This document shows, in pieces, positions 1 through 9,268 of a stretch of DNA of 64,000 bases. Where the stretch lies: positions 1 to 64,000 of the forward strand of contig JBFKDQ010000008.1 of NCBI GenBank assembly GCA_041619555.1, written 5' to 3'. Within the stretch, counting starts at the first letter, position 1. Each line of letters opens with the position of its first letter. The position numbers were made by a program, and so were the translations under genes. This DNA comes from Oceanococcus sp041619555 (GTDB lineage Bacteria; Pseudomonadota; Gammaproteobacteria; Nevskiales; Oceanococcaceae). The notes under the pieces are model-generated. The model saw only the letters and a list, made by a program, of their open reading frames with translations. It was not told the DNA's origin and ran no database searches.

Positions 1-138
1 CCCCCCCGCGACCGGGTCATCATGACCACGGCCTACCCTGCTGACCATGCCGAGCAAGCGAAGTTCAGTACCGGGCCCAAGGCGCCCCGGCACCCGGCGG
101 CGATTCTGCATCGAGCCGGCCATCTGACACAAGCGTAG
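1..138 (+). CDS. Possible 3' end of an unrecognised gene (partial)
   Basis: Frame 1 is open from the window edge to a TAG at 136-138 and gives 45 residues, including the stretch DRVIMTTAYPADHAEQ. Third positions are GC-rich as in the neighbouring genes, which suggests a real C-terminus. It would be convergent with the sensor kinase whose stop is at 144, a gap of only 5 bp; such tight convergence occurs elsewhere in this window. Too little is visible to assign a family, and a chance reading frame cannot be excluded. Confidence 0.4.
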   Translation, partial: PPRDRVIMTTAYPADHAEQAKFSTGPKAPRHPAAILHRAGHLTQA

Positions 139-143
139 CGGAC

Positions 144-2540
144 TCAGGTCCCCGCAGTCCCGGCTGCATCTGGCTTTTGATTGATTTTTTTCGGCAGATC
201 AATCTGAAACGTGGCGCCCTGTTCTTCAACACTGCTGCAGGTGATGCGGCCGCCCAATTGCTGACGCACCAGATTGTGGACGATATGCAGACCAAGACCG
301 GTGCCACCGTGGCCTCGGCGGGTGGTGAAAAAGGGCTCGAAAATTCTGTCCTTGATCGTCGCGGGAATGCCTTTGCCATTGTCGGCAAAGACGATGCGTG
401 CGCCCTCCTCGCTGGCGCTCAGCTCGATGCGAATACGCCCGGAACCACCGTTGAAACCATGCAGAACAGCGTTGTTGTAAAGATTGATGATCAACTGCGC
501 AACACTGTCAGGAATCGTATCGATCATCACCACGCTGGGGGTGAAATCGACCGTGACGCCATTGTCCTGCCCCTTGTTCAGCAACTCGATATGGGAAAGC
601 GTCTCGGAGATGAGCTGGCCAAGATCGACCGCGCGGACTTCATGCAGCGCGGGATCGGCAACCACCGACTTGAAGGTCCGAACCAATTCGGCGGCACGGT
701 TGAGATTGCGCAGATTGATTGTCGCCGCTTCCTGCCAGCGACTCAATGCGGCCTGCAAACCCTCCTGGGTCAGACTTTCCTGGGCAAGCGCCTGTTCGAT
801 CCGGGCAAGATCCGCCGGCATTGTCGATGATGCGGTGATCGCCACACCGATCGGCGTGTTCAGTTCATGGGCAAGGCCTGAAACCATCGCCCCCAGGGAC
901 ACCAGGCGCTTGGTTTCCACCAGTTCGGACTGGGTTTGTTGAAGTTCCTTCAGCATGCTCCTGAGCTGCTGATTTGAACGTTGAGTCCGATAACTCGCAC
1001 CGGTAATCGTCAACAAAAACGCACCGAGCAGGGTCACGAACAGCAGACCCAGCACCAGCGTCGCCCAGGGCACGTACGATCTTGAGCGCGCCAGAAAATC
1101 CTGATCGGCACGCAGTTCCAACCACCAGGTCTGATCGGCCACGGCGATCGGCAGGACAATCTCAAAAGGACTGCTCGGGGCAGCTGGACCCGATTCATAC
1201 AGCACTTCAGCGCCCTCGGCATCGCCGCTCACCCGCAACACCAGACCGCTTGCAAGCCGCCCCTTCAAGGTCTGGGCCACCCAGTCACGCGCCCGAAATG
1301 CGCCAGCAACGACACCCGTGTGCGGCTGCCCGCCGAACAGGGCATTGGCCACCGGCACAAAAATGATCACACCGAGCTGACTCCCGGTTTCTTGCACCAG
1401 GGTCACCGGCGCGGTGGCGACGGGCCGACCGGTGTGCTGCGCCAGCGCGATCTTGCGCCGCCGAGGCTCGTTGAACTGCAGATCGAAACCTAGGGCCTCC
1501 TCATTGCCCATCAGGGGTTCGATGAAATACACGGGCTGATAGGCATCGCGCTGCTCCGCAACCTGCATCTGCCCATCGGCGTCCAGTTGTTTGAACGCGA
1601 AATCTGCCAGACCCGAGGAGCGGGCCCGTGCTTCCAGAATTTGCCGCTCATCGTGTGCGACTCGTGGGCTCCAGCTCAAGGCCTGAATGCTGGGATGGCG
1701 ACGCAATGCGCCGGCCGCATAACTGCCAAAAAAAGCCCGGCTAACCTCGTACGGGCTGCTGAAAAGATCGGCGGCGCCGTGCAGGACTTCGATCTGTTCC
1801 CGCATGTGGGACTCCAGTCGCCCCTGCAACTGGGCCGCATGATCCATGAAATGGCTCTGCTGCTGACGAATTTCCGCCGCGCTGATGCGCAGATACAACA
1901 GCACCATCAAGGCCCCAAGACTCAATAGCGAAAGCGGCATGATGCGCCGGCGCGCTCGCCAGATCCCGTCATTCCCGCTGACAAATGGCAGCAGAAGAAT
2001 GCCGAAAATCAGCACCCCGAGTGAATCGCCGACCCACCAGGTGAGCCAGTTGTAAGGCGCGTTCGCGAACGTGACCGCGCCCTGGGCGACCAGGACCGAG
2101 ACCCCGACGCTTGGACTGACCAGGCAACTCACCGGCCCGGCCAGAAGAAGAAACCGCCCGATCGACTGCAGGCCGCTAAGTTCGGCAGGAAATCCCACAC
2201 ATCGCCGGACCAGGGCCGCGCCAACGAGCGCCCCCAAGGCCGCTCCGAAACCGATGGCGGCCGGAAGCAGCACCACCGCCGGCCAGAGTTCGGGCCGCGC
2301 CGGATCCAGGGCGCCGAAATCCAGATTGACACACAGCGAGCCAAGCCCTACGCCGATCGCTGCCCACGGGCCGAACACCAGAATTGCTACCAGCGCAACC
2401 GCCGCCGCCGGCCAGATCGGCGAGGCGTAGCCGGGCGCGATGGCCAGTTGCAGGGCCAGCCAGCCGAGCAGGAAATAGAGTAATGCGGTGCCTGGAACGT
2501 AGGCCGCAGCGGGCAGGCGTCCAAGCGCCATCCAACTCAT
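144..2540 (-). CDS. MASE1-CHASE membrane sensor histidine kinase
   Basis: Orphan sensor kinase of about 798 residues. The first 200 residues are a MASE1-type array of hydrophobic segments, followed by another membrane segment near 205-222. Residues 230-430 form an extracytoplasmic CHASE domain. A membrane span lies near 493-516, then a coiled coil. The phospho-acceptor box is HELNTPIG (His near 558). The ATPase core has an N box (NLYNNAVLHGF), a G1 box (DNGKGIP) and an F/G2 region (FEPFFTTRRGHGGTGLGL). I chose the ATG at 2540; a TTG three codons upstream is also open. The start lies about 30 bp after the DUF3501 gene, so the two may be co-transcribed. No response regulator is adjacent. Ligand unknown. 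Confidence 0.93.
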   Translation of the reverse strand: MSWMALGRLPAAAYVPGTALLYFLLGWLALQLAIAPGYASPIWPAAAVALVAILVFGPWAAIGVGLGSLCVNLDFGALDPARPELWPAVVLLPAAIGFGAALGALVGAALVRRCVGFPAELSGLQSIGRFLLLAGPVSCLVSPSVGVSVLVAQGAVTFANAPYNWLTWWVGDSLGVLIFGILLLPFVSGNDGIWRARRRIMPLSLLSLGALMVLLYLRISAAEIRQQQSHFMDHAAQLQGRLESHMREQIEVLHGAADLFSSPYEVSRAFFGSYAAGALRRHPSIQALSWSPRVAHDERQILEARARSSGLADFAFKQLDADGQMQVAEQRDAYQPVYFIEPLMGNEEALGFDLQFNEPRRRKIALAQHTGRPVATAPVTLVQETGSQLGVIIFVPVANALFGGQPHTGVVAGAFRARDWVAQTLKGRLASGLVLRVSGDAEGAEVLYESGPAAPSSPFEIVLPIAVADQTWWLELRADQDFLARSRSYVPWATLVLGLLFVTLLGAFLLTITGASYRTQRSNQQLRSMLKELQQTQSELVETKRLVSLGAMVSGLAHELNTPIGVAITASSTMPADLARIEQALAQESLTQEGLQAALSRWQEAATINLRNLNRAAELVRTFKSVVADPALHEVRAVDLGQLISETLSHIELLNKGQDNGVTVDFTPSVVMIDTIPDSVAQLIINLYNNAVLHGFNGGSGRIRIELSASEEGARIVFADNGKGIPATIKDRIFEPFFTTRRGHGGTGLGLHIVHNLVRQQLGGRITCSSVEEQGATFQIDLPKKINQKPDAAGTAGT

Positions 2541-2571
2541 CGCTCTCAAGGCCGGTCGTAATGAATGGAAT

Positions 2572-3153
2572 TCAGTCCAGATCCGCCACCAACGCCTGTC
2601 TCACCTTCTGCGGCACCAGGGTTTCCATCCGGTAGCCGCTGTGATCGATGCCGGCCAGCAGAGGCGCTCCGGACTTGAGCGCCGCGATCATCCCGGGGGT
2701 CAACTCGAAGCGCATGAAATGCACAGAGGCCGTCTTGTCCTCGGTGCTGCGGTCCAGATCCTCGTTCGCCGCCGGGGTGATGCGCTCACAGCCTTCCACC
2801 TGCAACCAGACCTGGTGCTCGATTCCGACCAACTGTGCCAGCGCGGCCCGTCTTTCTTCCACTTCGGCATATTCCAGCATGAAGGTGGCCTTCCAGTTGC
2901 TACCATCCGGAATCAGCGGATTGTAGACCTCCAGTTCCTCCTGAATTCCGGCGGCCTCGAAGATTTTCTCGATGCGCAACATCTCCTGGACTTGATATTG
3001 AATGGTCAGCGCATCTTCAAAATACAGTGCCGCATGCTCACCCAGCGCAAGCCGACGATCCTTCTTGTGCGCCATGACCCGCTGGCGAAAGGCAGCACGC
3101 TGCTCCGAATACTGCTCCAGGCTCATCAGGTTCGCACGCGTCAGTCGTTTCAT
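2572..3153 (-). CDS. DUF3501 family protein
   Basis: A 193-residue soluble protein starting MKRLTRANLMSLEQY, matching my recollection of the DUF3501 family. This family is repeatedly found beside a CCG-domain Fe-S protein and rubrerythrin, as here. The ATG at 3153 is chosen because the preceding Fe-S gene stops at 3156, leaving a 2 bp gap; a longer in-frame start would run into that gene. The family motif region (LYFEDALTIQYQVQEMLRIE) is present. No cofactor motif is visible. Its biochemical function is not established; context points to peroxide or redox defence with its two upstream neighbours. Confidence 0.85.
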   Translation of the reverse strand: MKRLTRANLMSLEQYSEQRAAFRQRVMAHKKDRRLALGEHAALYFEDALTIQYQVQEMLRIEKIFEAAGIQEELEVYNPLIPDGSNWKATFMLEYAEVEERRAALAQLVGIEHQVWLQVEGCERITPAANEDLDRSTEDKTASVHFMRFELTPGMIAALKSGAPLLAGIDHSGYRMETLVPQKVRQALVADLD

Positions 3154-3155
3154 TC

Positions 3156-4490
3156 TCAGATTCCGTAAGCTTTGCGCAGCAGGCTGATCGGATGTTCGGG
3201 CGCCGATCCATCCTCCAGTCCGTTGGCAAGGTGATGTCCGGCCATCGCGCAATCACTGCCGTAGTGATCCACCTTTGCCTCGCGGATCTGGCGCACCACC
3301 GGCTTTGCGATTTTCATGGCATGCGCATGAAATTCGGCCTTGACCGCATAGGTGCCGTCATGCCCCGAACAACGCTCCACCATGGTGATGTCGGTATCCG
3401 GGATCAGCTTCAGCACATCCCTGGTTTTCGGGCCGATGTTCTGCACCCGCTGGTGGCAGGCCGCCTGATATGCCACCTTGCCGAGTCCTTGCTTGAAGTC
3501 GGTTTTCAGTCCGCCTGCGCGATGAACGCGCAGCAGATACTCGAAGGGATCAAAAAACGCCTGCTGCACTTTTTTTACCGCCGCATCCTCGGGGAACATC
3601 AGCGGCAGTTCCTGTTTGAACATCAGCACACAGGACGGAATCAGGGCGGTCAGATCCCAACCCTCATCGACCAGCGCAGCCAGCACCGGAATGTTTTCAT
3701 TCTTCAGCTTCTCCACCGACTCGAGATCGCCCAGCTCCAGCTTGGGCATGCCACAGCAGCGCTCACGCTCGGCCAGGCACCAGGGAATGGCATTGTGCTC
3801 GAGTACGGCCACCAGGTCCTCGGCGATCCCCGGCTCGTTGCGATTGATGAAACAGGTCGCGAACAGGGCCAGCCGACCTCGGGCTTCACCAGCCACTGGC
3901 GGGGCGCTGGCCTGCTGCCGTCCCTGCAGACGATTCCGGGCAGAGCGGCTATGAAACTCCGGCAACCAGGCCTCGGCATGAATTCCGGCAACACCCTGCA
4001 AGAGCTTGCGCGCCGAGTGATTACGGTTCACGGCATTGACCGTCTGCGCGACCACCGGGATGCCCGCCAGCGCGCCGACGGTGTCGGTACTGGTGAGCAT
4101 CTTGTCGCGCAGCCCCGGACGCCCCTGCTTGAAGCCCACTGCCTTGGCGCGCAGCATCAGATGGGGAAAATCGAGATTCCACTCATGCGGCGGCACGTAG
4201 GGGCATTTGGTCATGTAACACAGATCACACAGATAGCAGTGATCGACCACTTTCCAGAAATCTTCCTGTTCGACCCCGTCGATCTCCATGGTCTGCGACT
4301 CATCGACCAGATCAAACAGGGTGGGAAAGGCCTGACACAGGCTGACACAGCGACGGCAGCCATGACAGATATCAAAGACACGCTCCATCTCTGCGAACAG
4401 CGCGCCCTCGTCGTAAAAAGCCGGCTGTTCCTGACCCAGTGGATGCCGGGTCGGCGCATCCAGACTGCCTTCACGTGGAGTTTTCGCCAT
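3156..4490 (-). CDS. Heterodisulfide reductase-related Fe-S oxidoreductase (CCG domains)
   Basis: A 444-residue protein resembling GlpC/HdrD/GlcF-type ferredoxin plus CCG-domain proteins. Two cysteine clusters are visible near the N-terminus: CHGCRRCVSLC (Cys 42, 45, 48, 52) and CYLCDLCYMTKC (Cys 85, 88, 91, 96), typical of two 4Fe-4S centres. The first C-terminal cysteine domain has CCGMPKLELG. The second reads CSGHDG, where the usual CCG is altered. It is likely cytoplasmic and passes electrons to or from an unknown partner. It lies in a row with DUF3501 (2 bp downstream) and rubrerythrin (upstream), a recurrent trio. The exact substrate is not known. Confidence 0.88.
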   Translation of the reverse strand: MAKTPREGSLDAPTRHPLGQEQPAFYDEGALFAEMERVFDICHGCRRCVSLCQAFPTLFDLVDESQTMEIDGVEQEDFWKVVDHCYLCDLCYMTKCPYVPPHEWNLDFPHLMLRAKAVGFKQGRPGLRDKMLTSTDTVGALAGIPVVAQTVNAVNRNHSARKLLQGVAGIHAEAWLPEFHSRSARNRLQGRQQASAPPVAGEARGRLALFATCFINRNEPGIAEDLVAVLEHNAIPWCLAERERCCGMPKLELGDLESVEKLKNENIPVLAALVDEGWDLTALIPSCVLMFKQELPLMFPEDAAVKKVQQAFFDPFEYLLRVHRAGGLKTDFKQGLGKVAYQAACHQRVQNIGPKTRDVLKLIPDTDITMVERCSGHDGTYAVKAEFHAHAMKIAKPVVRQIREAKVDHYGSDCAMAGHHLANGLEDGSAPEHPISLLRKAYGI

Positions 4491-4638
4491 CAGATACCCC
4501 TGCTTTTATGGGCGCAGATCCGACCGGGAAATCAGCGCCTTGCGCCGGGTCATCTTGCACCAAGACGCCCCGGACCGTGATCGACGCAAACTGAGTGCAG
4601 GCCCAGAACACAACCGGAGCCTGCACCCCATAACAGGC

Positions 4639-5058
4639 TCAATCGTCGAGTTCGTTCAAGGCGCGCTGATAGCGATTGGCATGCGAACGCTCGGCCTTGG
4701 CAAGCGTCTCGAACCAGTCAGCGATTTCATCAAAACCTTCATCCCGCGCCGTTTTCGCCATCCCCGGATACATGTCGGTGTATTCGTGGGTTTCGCCGGC
4801 AACGGCTGCTTTCAGATTGTTCTCGGTACTGCCGATCGGCAATCCGGTGGCCGGGTCACCGACCTTCTCCAGGTATTCCAGGTGGCCGTGCGCATGTCCG
4901 GTTTCACCTTCCGCCGTCGACCGGAACAGCGCAGCCACGTCGTTGTAACCTTCGACATCCGCTTTGGCCGCGAAATACAAATACCGTCGATTGGCCTGGG
5001 ACTCTCCGGCAAAGGCATCTTTGAGATTCTGCTCTGTATTCGAACCTTTAAGCTCCAT
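4639..5058 (-). CDS. Rubrerythrin, single-domain (no rubredoxin domain)
   Basis: A 139-residue ferritin-like diiron protein that reduces peroxide in the rubrerythrin family. ExxH-type ligand helices are visible (EGETGHAHGHLEYLEKVGD, then AGETHEYTDMYPGMA and AKAERSHANRY). The ATG at 5058 is preceded by a strong Shine-Dalgarno AGAGGAGA about 6 bp upstream, which decides the start over an in-frame extension. Classical rubrerythrin is about 190 residues with a C-terminal CxxC...CxxC rubredoxin-like domain; this protein ends after the four-helix bundle, so electrons must come from another protein. The downstream Fe-S protein is a natural candidate (inference). Confidence 0.93.
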   Translation of the reverse strand: MELKGSNTEQNLKDAFAGESQANRRYLYFAAKADVEGYNDVAALFRSTAEGETGHAHGHLEYLEKVGDPATGLPIGSTENNLKAAVAGETHEYTDMYPGMAKTARDEGFDEIADWFETLAKAERSHANRYQRALNELDD

Positions 5059-5289
5059 ATTGCATCTCCTCTTCGGGTCAAGATCCAGCACCGCTAACTG
5101 GATGAAAACGGTGCCCTAGCATACCCCCCTGCCCCGCCATTTCAAGCGGCTGCGCAGCAGGCCAAGAGCAGCATCGTCCGGCGCGAGTTGAAAGGGGCTA
5201 GGCCTCCAAGACCCATGCAGAAACCGCGCCTGCCGCCCCCACGCCATTGCAAGGCAGGCGTTCCGGGGCGGCTTGCAAACTTCACGCCA

Positions 5290-7125
5290 TCAGCCCTTGA
5301 TGCGGTCGCTTTTGGGCGCCGGTCGGAGGCGTCGCGCCGGCGAGAGTTGTTCGGGGGTGAACATTTCCGGCAGTTCGCTGACCGCGATCAGCCCCTGATT
5401 CACCAGCATCAGAGCATGTTCACGCATGCCAACCAAACCGGAACGGAAAGCCACATCACGCAGTTCATCAAGTGGCAGCCGTTTGGTGATCGCGCGCCGC
5501 AGGGCACGGCCGGCGCCCAGATATTCCACCACCGCAATCCGACCGTGGCTGCCATGACCATTGCAGCGACCACAGCCCTGGCCTCGGAACATGTGCAGAC
5601 CTTGGGGCACGCCCTGGGGAAAGATCTCCTGCAGCAAGGCGGTGTCCGGCTGGTCCGGCACCTTGCAGGCGGGACAGATGCGCTTGGCCAGACGCTGGGC
5701 GAAAACCGCCAGTAATTCACTGGCGATGGAATTGGGGTGCATGCCCAGATCAAACAGGCGCTGCACCGCATCCACGCTGTCATTGCAGTGCAAGGTCGAG
5801 AGCACCAGATGGCCGGTCTGGGATGCGCGCAGGGCTTCCAGCGCGCTTTCCGAATCACGGATCTCACCCAGCAGGATGACATCTGGATCCTCTCGCACGA
5901 AGGCGCGCATGGCATGCACGAAATGGAATCCTGCCGCCGCATTGACCTCGGTTTGCTGGATATTCGGCATCGGCGACTCGATCGGGTCTTCGATCGTGAT
6001 GACCTTGCGTGAGGTGTCCTGCGAGAGGATCTTCAGCCCTGCATACAGGGTGGTGGATTTGCCGCAGCCGGTCGGCCCGATGATCAGCACCAGACCGGCA
6101 GGACTGCGCAGCAATCTTCTGTAGGTTTGCGCCAGAGCCGACGGAAATCCCAAATCTTCAATATCGTGCAACTCCAGTTCCTTGGACAGCAAACGGATCA
6201 CCACGTGCTCCCCATAGAGGGAAGGCTGGGTCTGCACGCGCAGATCAAAGATCCGGTCGCCCACCGAGGTGCTGAAACGTCCGCCCTGCGGCAGGCGATG
6301 CTCGGCGATGTCCAGGCGCGCGCGAATCTTGATCACGTTGACAATCGCCAGGTACTGCTCCGGCGTGACATGGAACTGCTTCAGCTCGTAGAGTTCCCCG
6401 TCCACCCGCAGGCGAAGCCGAACCGCTTCGGCATTGCGCTCCAGGTGGATGTCACTGGCACGCTCGGCAATCGCTTCCAGCAAGATGGCATCGAACAGCG
6501 ACACCACTTCGATGTCCTTTTCATCCGGTCGCAGCAGATCCCGATGTGCGGGCCGGCTGCCATGCAGATCATCCTGCGTGCCGGCCGCCAGTTTCATCGC
6601 CAGCGTCAGGCGACGCAGATCGGTTGGCGACACCAGCTGAAAATCGAGCGTTTCGGCCCCCAGGGCGGCGGCCAGACCGGCCACGGCGGGGCGCGGGTTG
6701 CTCGTCGCCACAATCACGGTCTGGGGATCCCGCCAGCCCAGCGGCACCAGATCGTTTTTTTCCAGAAACCGGCGCGGAATTTTCAAGGCAATGGAGCGAT
6801 CGGCCTGCCGCAGCAACTCGCCTTCCCTGCGGTAGGGCAAGTTGTGCAGGGCCGCCAGCGCTCGATAGACCTCGGATTCCTGAACTGCTCCGTTCTCGAC
6901 CAGGACCTCGCCGATGTAGCGACCGCTCTTCTCCGCCTGCAGCGCGGCCTGCTCGACCAAGGCGCGGGACACCAGCCCCGCCTCGACCAGAAAATCGCCA
7001 AGCCGGCTCATGTCCTCATGCTGCTGGCGATGGCCGGACGGCGCCGGCGGCGCCTGCTCGGTTACCGGCTCGCTGGTTTCGCCCAGATAGAAATAGTTTT
7101 CCGTATCGCTGCTGCTTCCGCTCAT
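5290..7125 (-). CDS. GspE/PilB-family secretion or pilus ATPase
   Basis: Cytoplasmic hexameric ATPase of the type II secretion / type IV pilus extension family, 611 residues. An N-terminal MshEN-like region (LGDFLVEAGLVSRALVEQA) is followed by the T2SE core: ASDIHLE, Walker A GPTGCGKSTT near residue 350, Walker B DVILLGEIRD near 415-424, and a CPAC...CGRC zinc motif. I prefer the ATG at 7125 because AGGAGA lies 5 bp upstream. An alternative ATG at 7155 overlaps the stop of the preceding gene as ATGA. No pilC, pilD or pilus structural operon is adjacent, so the machine it serves is unknown. Confidence 0.92.
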   Translation of the reverse strand: MSGSSSDTENYFYLGETSEPVTEQAPPAPSGHRQQHEDMSRLGDFLVEAGLVSRALVEQAALQAEKSGRYIGEVLVENGAVQESEVYRALAALHNLPYRREGELLRQADRSIALKIPRRFLEKNDLVPLGWRDPQTVIVATSNPRPAVAGLAAALGAETLDFQLVSPTDLRRLTLAMKLAAGTQDDLHGSRPAHRDLLRPDEKDIEVVSLFDAILLEAIAERASDIHLERNAEAVRLRLRVDGELYELKQFHVTPEQYLAIVNVIKIRARLDIAEHRLPQGGRFSTSVGDRIFDLRVQTQPSLYGEHVVIRLLSKELELHDIEDLGFPSALAQTYRRLLRSPAGLVLIIGPTGCGKSTTLYAGLKILSQDTSRKVITIEDPIESPMPNIQQTEVNAAAGFHFVHAMRAFVREDPDVILLGEIRDSESALEALRASQTGHLVLSTLHCNDSVDAVQRLFDLGMHPNSIASELLAVFAQRLAKRICPACKVPDQPDTALLQEIFPQGVPQGLHMFRGQGCGRCNGHGSHGRIAVVEYLGAGRALRRAITKRLPLDELRDVAFRSGLVGMREHALMLVNQGLIAVSELPEMFTPEQLSPARRLRPAPKSDRIKG

Positions 7126-7151
7126 TTCACTCTCCTGCCCGGCCTGTCTCT

Positions 7152-7607
7152 TCATCGCAGTGCCTCATCCGGTGCCGATGCAGCCGCTTCGACACGGCGG
7201 CGCTCCCGCAGATCCTGAAGGTAATCACCACAGGGGATCTGACGCAGATCATTGCCCTTGCGATTCAAGAGATACACCCAGGCCCTAAGCCGCCGTCCAT
7301 TGCCGGCGTGCAAGTGCTGCACCTGGCGGACGTATTCGTGCGGCCTGGGAAATCGCGCCGAGCATTCCTCGTACTCATCCAGCAACGGCAGCAGCCGGGC
7401 ATCGCGGATCCGATAAATCTCCCCGTGTACCCAGGCGTCCGCGCCGGCAGCAGGCGTGGCGCCGGGATAATCGCCCAGATCATACAGGCGCGCTGCCAAG
7501 CGTCCCGCGCCGCGAAGCTCTGCGTAGGCCAGCAGCGTGCGATGCATCGGGTGCCCGACCTGGCGGCGCAGCGTGCCGTACACGAATAGATGCTCACACC
7601 ACATCAC
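7152..7607 (-). CDS. Gamma-glutamylcyclotransferase-like (AIG2/YtfP fold) protein
   Basis: A 151-residue protein with the signature FVYGTLRR near the N-terminus and an acidic LDEYEE segment where this fold carries its catalytic glutamate. Such enzymes cyclise gamma-glutamyl amines to 5-oxoproline; many bacterial members have unknown substrates. The stop overlaps the upstream candidate start of the GspE/PilB gene by 4 bp (ATGA), so the two genes are in one transcript, probably by chance of function. It is divergent from the aldehyde dehydrogenase gene across 147 bp. Confidence 0.85.
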   Translation of the reverse strand: MMWCEHLFVYGTLRRQVGHPMHRTLLAYAELRGAGRLAARLYDLGDYPGATPAAGADAWVHGEIYRIRDARLLPLLDEYEECSARFPRPHEYVRQVQHLHAGNGRRLRAWVYLLNRKGNDLRQIPCGDYLQDLRERRRVEAAASAPDEALR

Positions 7608-7754
7608 AGCTCCGGATCAGTTGCTTGCCTTCCGGCCGACAGTGTAGCCATGGCATGCGCCAAGATGAGCCCGGCCACTGACCCTGCCACCGATGGACTA
7701 TGGCCAAGCAGGACCAAGCACGCATAATGCACCGAACAGCACCAGGGGAATCCG

Positions 7755-9215
7755 ATGGACCAGAACCAGTCCGGCGCAAACGCGCTGCAAGCAGTATTCG
7801 ACCGCCAGCACGCTGCATTTCGCCAGCGCGCCGAACCGCTAAGCCATGCCGAACGCATTGCGGCACTGGACAAGCTCAAGGATGGGCTTTTCGAACGCCG
7901 CTACGATCTGGCCCGGGCGGTCAATGCCGACTTCAATGGCCGCAGCACTGAGGAAACCCTGCTGCTGGAAATTTTCGTTCTGATCGACGAGATCCGCCAC
8001 ACCAAGCGCCACCTGAAAAAGTGGATGAAGACCCACAGCGTGATGCCGAACTGGCAGTTCCTGCCGAGCACGACCAAGTTCATTTACCAGCCCCTGGGCG
8101 TGGTCGGCGTGATCGGGGCCTGGAATTATCAGATCCTGCTCAGTCTGTCTCCACTGGTGGGCGCCATGGCCGCCGGCAACCACGTGATGGTGCGGCCCTC
8201 GGAACTCGCACCGCATACAGCAGAAGTCATGCGCGAGATGATTGCCGGCCTGTTTACCGAGGATTATGTCAGCGTGCTCACCGGCGGCCTCGAAGTCTCG
8301 CAGGCTTTTTCCCACCTGCCCTTCGACCATCTGATCTTCACCGGCTCGACGCGGGTCGGCAAGATCATCATGCGCAACGCCAGCGAAAATCTCACACCGG
8401 TGACGCTGGAACTTGGCGGCAAATCACCGGCCCTGATCGGCGAGGATTACGACCCGGCTTCGGCGGCGCGCAAGATCATTCACGGCAAGTTGCAGAACGC
8501 CGGCCAGACCTGTGTCGCACCCGATTACGTGCTCGTCCACAGCAGTCAGCGTGAGGGCTTCATCCAGGCGGCGAAAGAAACTGCAGCCCAATTCTACCCT
8601 CGTCTGGTCGATAATCCCGACTATACCCGGATCATCACCGCCGCCCATTATCAGCGCCTGGAGAAGATCCGGGATGAGGTCGACGCAGGCGGCGGCCGCG
8701 TCGAGGTGATCAATCCCGCCGGGGAAACCTGTTCGGTCGACAACCAGGTGTTTGCGCCAACCCTGCTGAGCGATTGCCCAACAGAGAGCATCGCCGCCAC
8801 CGAGGAGATTTTTGGCCCGATCCTGCCGATCATGACCTACACGGACATCGAGGAAGCCATCTCCTACATCAATGACCGTCCGCGTCCGCTCGCGCTGTAT
8901 TACTTCTCCCACAATCGCAGGAACATGCGCAAGGTGCTCAAGGGCACGATCTCCGGCGGCGTCACCGTCAATGGCTGCATTTATCACCTGCCGCAGAACA
9001 ACCTGCCTTTCGGCGGGGTCGGCGCATCCGGCATGGGCGCCTACCACGGCCTGGATGGGTTCGAGACCTTCTCGAAGAAAAAGGCCATCTTCTTCCAGAG
9101 TCGCTTCGCCCTGACCCGCTTCATGCGCCCCCCCTACGGCAAGCTGACCCAGCTCATGATCGGTTTCTTGCTGCGCAATCGCCCGAGCATGGAAAAGCCC
9201 CCGCAGACCGGTTGA
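7755..9215 (+). CDS. Aldehyde dehydrogenase, coniferyl-aldehyde type
   Basis: A 486-residue NAD(P)-dependent aldehyde dehydrogenase. General-base Glu lies in ELGGKSP and the nucleophile in GQTCVAPDY; the Rossmann-type segment is FTGSTRVGK. The C-terminal hydrophobic tail (RPPYGKLTQLMIGFLLRN) and the VIGAWNYQ segment resemble the coniferyl aldehyde dehydrogenase (CalB-like) subgroup and fatty aldehyde dehydrogenases with a membrane-associating tail. The ATG at 7755 has AGGGGA about 5 bp upstream. The natural substrate could be a long-chain or aromatic aldehyde; nothing nearby settles this. Confidence 0.92.
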   Translation: MDQNQSGANALQAVFDRQHAAFRQRAEPLSHAERIAALDKLKDGLFERRYDLARAVNADFNGRSTEETLLLEIFVLIDEIRHTKRHLKKWMKTHSVMPNWQFLPSTTKFIYQPLGVVGVIGAWNYQILLSLSPLVGAMAAGNHVMVRPSELAPHTAEVMREMIAGLFTEDYVSVLTGGLEVSQAFSHLPFDHLIFTGSTRVGKIIMRNASENLTPVTLELGGKSPALIGEDYDPASAARKIIHGKLQNAGQTCVAPDYVLVHSSQREGFIQAAKETAAQFYPRLVDNPDYTRIITAAHYQRLEKIRDEVDAGGGRVEVINPAGETCSVDNQVFAPTLLSDCPTESIAATEEIFGPILPIMTYTDIEEAISYINDRPRPLALYYFSHNRRNMRKVLKGTISGGVTVNGCIYHLPQNNLPFGGVGASGMGAYHGLDGFETFSKKKAIFFQSRFALTRFMRPPYGKLTQLMIGFLLRNRPSMEKPPQTG

Positions 9216-9268
9216 ACCGGTCGTGAAGTCGGCGCCACGCATGAGGCTGCCGGCTGCCCGGGAATCGA

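Noticed and set aside
3192..4580. Long plus-strand open frame opposite the Fe-S oxidoreductase
   Set aside because: It is antisense to a gene with clear Cys motifs, has no recognisable domain, and its composition is the frame-shadow of GC-rich coding DNA.
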